From positions 1 through 9,071 of the forward strand of contig JAOZQC010000095.1 in the NCBI GenBank assembly GCA_029932425.1: 9,071 nucleotides of DNA, given 5' to 3'. Positions 5,577 to 9,071 of the stretch are shown here, piece by piece. This stretch comes from Planctomycetota bacterium (lineage in GTDB: Bacteria; Planctomycetota; JAJSAM01). Numbering within the stretch: position 1 is the stretch's first letter; each line of letters starts with the position of its first letter. Below the pieces are notes generated by a model. The model did no database searches and was not told the DNA's origin. It saw only the letters and a list, made by a program, of their open reading frames with translations. A program made the translations under genes and the position numbers.

Positions 5577-7391
5577 ATGGGCGGGAGGTCGGGCGCGGCC
5601 GGGCATCGGCGGGTCTCTTCACCTCGGGCGGGGGGGCGATGGCTCCTCGCCGCGGGGCTCCTCGCCTGCCTCGCGGCCCGGTGCGGGCGGGAGCCGGAGG
5701 GCCCCGTCTCCCCCGCGCGGGCGCCGGGTTCGGCCCGCCGCCTCCCGGCGGGTTTCGTGGACCGGGCGCCGGGCTCGGGCCTTTCCTTCGTGAACCACAC
5801 CGGGGTCTTCGAGAGGAAGACCTGGCTCATCGAGGCCAAGGGCGGGGGCGTCCTCTGCCTGGATTACGACGGGGACGGGGACGTGGACGTGTACGGGGTG
5901 GACGGGAACTCGTTCCGCCTCGACGGGGAGGGAAACGTCCTCACGCGCCGCGCGAACCCGGAGGCGGGAAACCGGCTCTACCGGAACGAGGGGGGCTGGC
6001 GCTTCACGGACGTCACGGAGGCCGCGGGGGTGGGGGACACCTCCTTCGGGATCGCGGGAGCGGTGGGGGACTACGACAACGACGGGGATCCCGATATCTA
6101 CGTCTGCAACTGGGGCCGGAACGTCCTCTACCGCAACGAGGGGGACGGGCGCTTCACGGACGTCACGGAGGCCGCGGGGGTGGGGGGCGACCCGTCGCTC
6201 TATTCCACGTGCGCCGCGTTCTTCGACGCGGACGGGGACGGGGACCTGGACCTCTACGTTTCCAACTACGGGGACGTGGAGAGGCTGTTCCGGGAGTGCC
6301 GGGGCCGGCCGCCCGGGGACACGGAACTCGGGGTCTGGCGGTATTGGGGGCCGCGGTGCTACCGCCCCCAGGCCGATCTCTTCTTCCGCAACCGCGGGGA
6401 CGGCACCTTCACCGACGACTCGAAGCGGGCCCTCCGGAACCAGAAGCCCGCCTACGGGTTCCAGCCCCTCCCCTTCGACTTCGACAACGACGGCGACCTG
6501 GACGTGTACGTGGCCAACGACAGCATGGAGAACTTCCTCTGGGAGAACGACGGGAAGGGGATCTTCGAGGACCGGGCCGAGGAGCGGGGGGTGGCGATGA
6601 GCGCCACTTTCCAGATGCAGGCGGGGATGGGGGTGGACGCTGCGGACTACGACGGGGACGGGTGGCTGGACCTCATCGTCACGAACTTCTGCAGCGACTA
6701 CAACACGCTCTACCGCAACGTGCCCGCGGGAGAGGGCCGGCTCTTCGAGGACGCCACCGATCGCGCGGGGCTGGGGGCCATCGCCTACGACCGGGTGTGC
6801 TGGGGCGTGGGGTTCCGGGACTTCGACCTCGACGGCGTGCTCGACCTCTTCCTGTCCGCGGGCCACGTCTACGCCACCCCGGACCCCTGGATGCGGATCT
6901 TCGGAGGGACCTACGAGCAGACCCCCCGCCTGCTCCTGGGGACGGGCCCGCCCCGGTACCGGTTCCGGGACGCGAGCGGCGAGTCCGGGCCCGCGTTCCG
7001 CACCCGGGGGCTCGGGAGGGCGGCGGCCTTCGCCGACCTGGACGGCGACGGCGACCTGGACGTGTGCGTGGCCCGTCTCGACCAGCCGCTCCAGCTCCTC
7101 GAGAACCGGCTTCCCCGCCGGGGCCGGTGGCTGATGATCGACTTCGAGGGGACCGTCTCCAACCGGGACGGGGTGGGGGCCCGGGTCACGGTGGAAGCGG
7201 GCGGGGGGCGACTCCGCTGGATCGGGGAGCACCGCCTGGCCTCGTCCTTCGGGGCGTCCCAGGACCCGCGGATGCACTTCGGCCTGGGGCGCCTGGACCG
7301 GATCGACCGGATCACGGTGCGGTGGCCCTCGGGACGGACGCAAGTGCTCCGTGACGTCCTCCCGGACCGGATGCTCCGGATCCGGGAGTGA
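5577..7391 (+). CDS. Exported FG-GAP/VCBS-repeat protein with C-terminal ASPIC/UnbV domain (CRTAC1-like)
   Basis: The 604-residue protein starts at ATG 5577, with AGGA at 5564-5567 nine bases before. An N-terminal basic region is followed by a hydrophobic stretch (22-35) containing LLAC, with C31 as a possible lipoprotein cysteine (weak lipobox), so it is exported and perhaps lipid-anchored. Seven calcium-loop repeats of the form DxDxDGxxD begin at residues 96, 165, 217, 301, 357, 415 and 487 (for example DYDNDGDPD and DADGDGDLD). Between them recur NRLYRNEG and RFTDVTEAAGVG blocks, as in an FG-GAP beta-propeller. Residues about 516-604 match the ASPIC/UnbV domain (GTVSNRDGVGARVTVEAGGG, HFGLG, ITVRWPSG), giving the CRTAC1-like arrangement common in large-genomed environmental bacteria. 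Its role is unknown; binding of calcium, carbohydrate or other surface ligands is usually inferred. Eight cysteines lie in the mature part (C94, C177, C212, C241, C261, C372, C408, C497). It appears to be transcribed alone. Confidence 0.93.
   Translation: MGGRSGAAGHRRVSSPRAGGRWLLAAGLLACLAARCGREPEGPVSPARAPGSARRLPAGFVDRAPGSGLSFVNHTGVFERKTWLIEAKGGGVLCLDYDGDGDVDVYGVDGNSFRLDGEGNVLTRRANPEAGNRLYRNEGGWRFTDVTEAAGVGDTSFGIAGAVGDYDNDGDPDIYVCNWGRNVLYRNEGDGRFTDVTEAAGVGGDPSLYSTCAAFFDADGDGDLDLYVSNYGDVERLFRECRGRPPGDTELGVWRYWGPRCYRPQADLFFRNRGDGTFTDDSKRALRNQKPAYGFQPLPFDFDNDGDLDVYVANDSMENFLWENDGKGIFEDRAEERGVAMSATFQMQAGMGVDAADYDGDGWLDLIVTNFCSDYNTLYRNVPAGEGRLFEDATDRAGLGAIAYDRVCWGVGFRDFDLDGVLDLFLSAGHVYATPDPWMRIFGGTYEQTPRLLLGTGPPRYRFRDASGESGPAFRTRGLGRAAAFADLDGDGDLDVCVARLDQPLQLLENRLPRRGRWLMIDFEGTVSNRDGVGARVTVEAGGGRLRWIGEHRLASSFGASQDPRMHFGLGRLDRIDRITVRWPSGRTQVLRDVLPDRMLRIRE
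5998..6186 (+). repeat. 39-bp exact direct repeat inside the FG-GAP gene
   Basis: Positions 5998-6036 and 6148-6186 are identical over 39 bases, with starts exactly 150 bases apart, so the copies are in frame and one 50-codon propeller unit apart. Both encode RFTDVTEAAGVG. Identity covers synonymous positions as well, whereas the other repeats in the gene are similar only at protein level. This points to recent duplication or gene conversion between neighbouring repeat units. Confidence 0.9.
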
Positions 7392-7403
7392 GGGGGGAGG
7401 GAA

Positions 7404-7421
7404 GGGCCGGTTCACCGGCCC
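7404..7421 (+). terminator. 7-bp GC hairpin just after the FG-GAP gene
   Basis: GGGCCGG (7404-7410) and CCGGCCC (7415-7421) pair perfectly around loop TTCA, starting 12 bases after the stop codon at 7391. The position suits a transcription terminator, but no T-run follows, so it may work with Rho or only protect the 3' end. Confidence 0.4.
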
Positions 7422-7500
7422 CGGAGGTCCGCGGGCCGGCCGATCGGTCCACCGCCCGCCCCGGGGACCCCGACCGGGGGCGCAGAGGGACGCCGGAAAG

Positions 7501-7527
7501 CGGAAAGGGGGCTCCCCCCGCCTTCCG
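7501..7527 (-). terminator. Possible terminator for the receiver-domain gene
   Basis: Read on the minus strand, this stretch gives CGGAA/TTCCG outer pairs, an internal loop and an inner GGGG/CCCC stem followed by TTT. It lies about 145 bases beyond the receiver gene's stop at 7672. The T-run is short and the stem imperfect. The rest of 7392-7671, between the two convergent genes, shows no coding signal; a further imperfect GC stem lies at 7457-7482. Confidence 0.25.
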
Positions 7528-7671
7528 GGGGCCTCCGCATCCTCCCCCGCACCTCCGGATGCCGGCGGGGAGGGAATGCGGCTCGGAGTGTCGAGAGAGA
7601 CCCCCGCCTTCCGGCCGTTCCCCTGCGCGGCGGGGAAGGCTACAATCTGTTCCCGCCTCCGTATGTAACCT

Positions 7672-8049
7672 TCAACGGGCTTCCAGGCGGTCCTTCACGC
7701 GCTTGATCGTCTTGAAGAAGCTTTCCTCCTCCACGGGGAGCGCCAGGAGGGCGAAGAGGTTGTGCGCCGCCTTCTCCTTGCCGAGGATGCGGGAGGAGCG
7801 GCCGCGGGTGAGGAGGATGATCTCCGCGGTCTGGTCGAACTCGCGGATCTGGCGGACCACGGCCAGGCCGTCCGCGTTGCCGGAGAGCTCCACGTTCACC
7901 AGGATCAGGTCGTAGCCCTTCTCCCGGGCCATCTCCACTCCCCAGGCATCCTCCGCGTGGTCCACCTCGAACACCTGGAACTGATCGAGGCCCACCTTGA
8001 TAATGTCCCGGTTGCGCGGGTCGCTTTCGATGAGGAGGGCCTTCAGCAT
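7672..8049 (-). CDS. Stand-alone receiver-domain protein with degenerate phosphorylation site
   Basis: The 125-residue product is the size of a single receiver (CheY-like) domain with no output domain. The fold pattern is clear: KALLIESDPRNRDIIKVGL (strand 1, helix 1), YDLILVNVEL (strand 3), DGLAVVRQIREFD (helix 3), AEIILLTRG (strand 4) and the final helix ESFFKTIKRVKDRL. Key residues have changed. The phosphoacceptor position, normally Asp at the end of strand 3, is N52. The acidic pair is E8-S9, with one acid lost. The conserved Lys before Pro is replaced (L104-P105). Only T81 of the switch residues is kept. It is therefore a pseudo-receiver, unlikely to take up phosphate in the usual way, and probably acts by protein binding. 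ATG at 8049 follows GGGAG by eight bases. It is divergent from the RNase HII-like gene, with 63 bases between starts. No histidine kinase is in the window. Confidence 0.88.
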   Translation of the reverse strand: MLKALLIESDPRNRDIIKVGLDQFQVFEVDHAEDAWGVEMAREKGYDLILVNVELSGNADGLAVVRQIREFDQTAEIILLTRGRSSRILGKEKAAHNLFALLALPVEEESFFKTIKRVKDRLEAR

Positions 8050-8112
8050 GTTCCGATCTCCCGTTCCGGCCGCCGTGCGTCGCCGGCAGTCCCACTAGTA
8101 GCACAGGGCACG

Positions 8113-9024
8113 ATGGGCGGCAACCTCCGGACGGTGGTGGGCGTGGACGAGGCGGGGTACGGTCCCCTCCTGGGGCCGCTCGTGGTGGGGCTCGCCGCCT
8201 TCCGCCTCACCGGGGAAGGGGGCGGAACGGAGCGGCGGCTGGCGGGGGTCGCGGGGCCGCGGGGGGCGCTCCCCGTGGGGGACAGCAAGCGGATCTACCG
8301 GGGGGGGCTCGGCTTCTCCGCGCTGGAGCGAAGCGTCCTGGCCTTCGCCCGGTGCGCGGCCCGGTGCGAGGTCCCCGATGCTCCCCGCGAGACGCCGCCC
8401 TGGTCTCCCGGGTTCCCCCCCGCGCTCCCCGTGGAGGCCGGCGGGGAGGCCGTCCGGGCCGGACAGGAGCGCCTGGCGGAAGCACTCCGGGAGAGCGGGG
8501 TCGAGGTCCGGGCGGTGATGACGCGGACCGTGGGGGTGGCGGAGTTCAACCACGGGGTGGAGCGCCTGGGCAGCAAGGCGGCCCTGCTCTTCGAGGCCGC
8601 CATGGAGGTCGCGGCCCCCTGGATCGAGGAGGACGGGGAGGTGGAGGTGCGGTTCGACCGGCACGGCGGACGGCGGCGGTACGGCCCCCTGCTCGCCGCC
8701 CGGTTTCCCGGAACCCCCTTCTGGGTCCTCGGGGAGAGCCCGGGGGTCTCCGCCTACCGTCTCGTCCGGCCCGGGGGTGAGATCACGGTGAGCTTCGAGA
8801 CCCGGGCGGACGGCCGGTACTTCGAGGTGGGGCTGGCCAGCATGGCGGCCAAGTACGTCCGGGAGCTCCACATGCGCGCCTTCAACGCCTACTTCTCCGG
8901 CGCCGATCCCTCCCTGCGCCCCACCGCGGGCTACGTGGGGGACGCCCGGCGGTGGCTCCGCCGGTCCGCCCCGGTCCGCCGGCGCCTCGCCGTTCCCGAC
9001 CGGGCGCTCGTCCGGTGCCGCTAG
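8113..9024 (+). CDS. Divergent RNase HII-family protein
   Basis: The 303-residue protein begins with VVGVDEAGYGPLLGPLVVG (residues 8-26), which matches the RNase HII signature DEAGRGPLAGPV. Other family marks follow in order: GDSKR (56-60), an Asp ending a strand (VEVRFDRHGG, D182), and RADGRYFEVGLASMAAKYVR (231-250), which aligns with the family's KAD...AASILAKV-RD segment. The four catalytic acids of RNase HII would be D12, E13, D182 and D233, all present, so metal-dependent cleavage of RNA in RNA/DNA hybrids is plausible. It differs from housekeeping RNase HII: about 300 residues instead of about 200, insertions at about 60-150 and 185-230, GYG in place of the GRG motif that reads the ribonucleotide 2'-OH, and VRE for VRD after the lysine. 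ATG at 8113 has only a weak AGGG (8105-8108), but the RNase H signature starts nine residues in, so no longer start is needed. It may be a specialised paralogue. Confidence 0.82.
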   Translation: MGGNLRTVVGVDEAGYGPLLGPLVVGLAAFRLTGEGGGTERRLAGVAGPRGALPVGDSKRIYRGGLGFSALERSVLAFARCAARCEVPDAPRETPPWSPGFPPALPVEAGGEAVRAGQERLAEALRESGVEVRAVMTRTVGVAEFNHGVERLGSKAALLFEAAMEVAAPWIEEDGEVEVRFDRHGGRRRYGPLLAARFPGTPFWVLGESPGVSAYRLVRPGGEITVSFETRADGRYFEVGLASMAAKYVRELHMRAFNAYFSGADPSLRPTAGYVGDARRWLRRSAPVRRRLAVPDRALVRCR

Positions 9025-9071
9025 CAGGCTGTCGGAGTATGGATGCGAGTCCCGCGCAGGGGTCTTGCGAG

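Noticed and set aside
5619..7415. 598-codon open frame antisense to the FG-GAP gene
   Set aside because: Its Val/Pro/Glu/Arg-rich periodic sequence mirrors the Asp/Gly repeats on the other strand; no independent start signal or domain.
7641..7646. TACAAT hexamer on the plus strand
   Set aside because: A promoter here would read only into the antisense of the receiver gene; no -35 element or downstream gene supports it.
7351..7915. Plus-strand frames in and beyond the 7392-7671 gap
   Set aside because: Proline/glycine/arginine-rich translation, no ribosome site, and part is antisense to the receiver gene.
1..9071. CRISPR arrays, transposases, phage or toxin-antitoxin genes
   Set aside because: No regularly spaced repeats, DDE-type transposase, integrase or typical toxin/antitoxin pair could be found on either strand.

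Overview
The window is very GC-rich (judged by eye, about 70% or more, with most third codon positions G or C). It carries eight protein genes I can support and one tRNA gene, nearly all closely packed. The gene types are a fused ECF-sigma-like/anti-sigma-like/HEAT membrane protein, a membrane-anchored SUMF1 (formylglycine-generating-enzyme-like) protein, a CRTAC1-type FG-GAP/ASPIC exported protein, a divergent RNase HII relative and a pentapeptide-repeat protein. This mix is typical of large-genomed environmental bacteria of the Planctomycetota type or a similar uncultured lineage. That placement is an inference from gene content only; there is no rRNA or other phylogenetic marker.

Layout. 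(a) 53-1163, minus strand: a two-gene unit, an unrecognised helical protein followed by a pentapeptide-repeat protein whose TTG start overlaps the preceding stop (TTGA), with a hairpin just past the end. (b) 1391-2055, plus strand: an exported or anchored small protein with an NTF2-like look, then a 58-residue four-cysteine protein. (c) 2062-5171, minus strand: a zinc-ribbon/TM/SUMF1-like protein and, through a GTGA stop/start overlap, a 670-residue protein that reads as degenerate ECF sigma factor + anti-sigma-like region + one TM helix + HEAT repeats. This converges on (b) with only 6 bases between stop codons. (d) 5293-5367, plus: tRNA-Thr(CGT) with encoded CCA. (e) 5577-7391, plus: a 604-residue exported FG-GAP/ASPIC protein with seven calcium-loop repeats. 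(f) 7672-8049, minus: a stand-alone receiver-domain protein whose phosphoacceptor Asp is Asn. (g) 8113-9024, plus: a divergent RNase HII-fold protein that keeps all four catalytic acidic residues. The last 47 bases hold no recognisable gene.

The most interesting unit is (c). Both products have a cytoplasmic N-terminal module (zinc ribbon, or sigma-like), a single membrane helix preceded by basic residues, and an exterior protein-interaction or sensor-like domain (SUMF1 fold without the catalytic cysteines, or HEAT repeats). Translational coupling suggests that they act together, perhaps as a membrane signalling pair; that function is inferred. The degenerate receiver in (f) and the RNase HII variant in (g) are separate candidates for a second look. 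I found no CRISPR array, no transposase and no phage genes.
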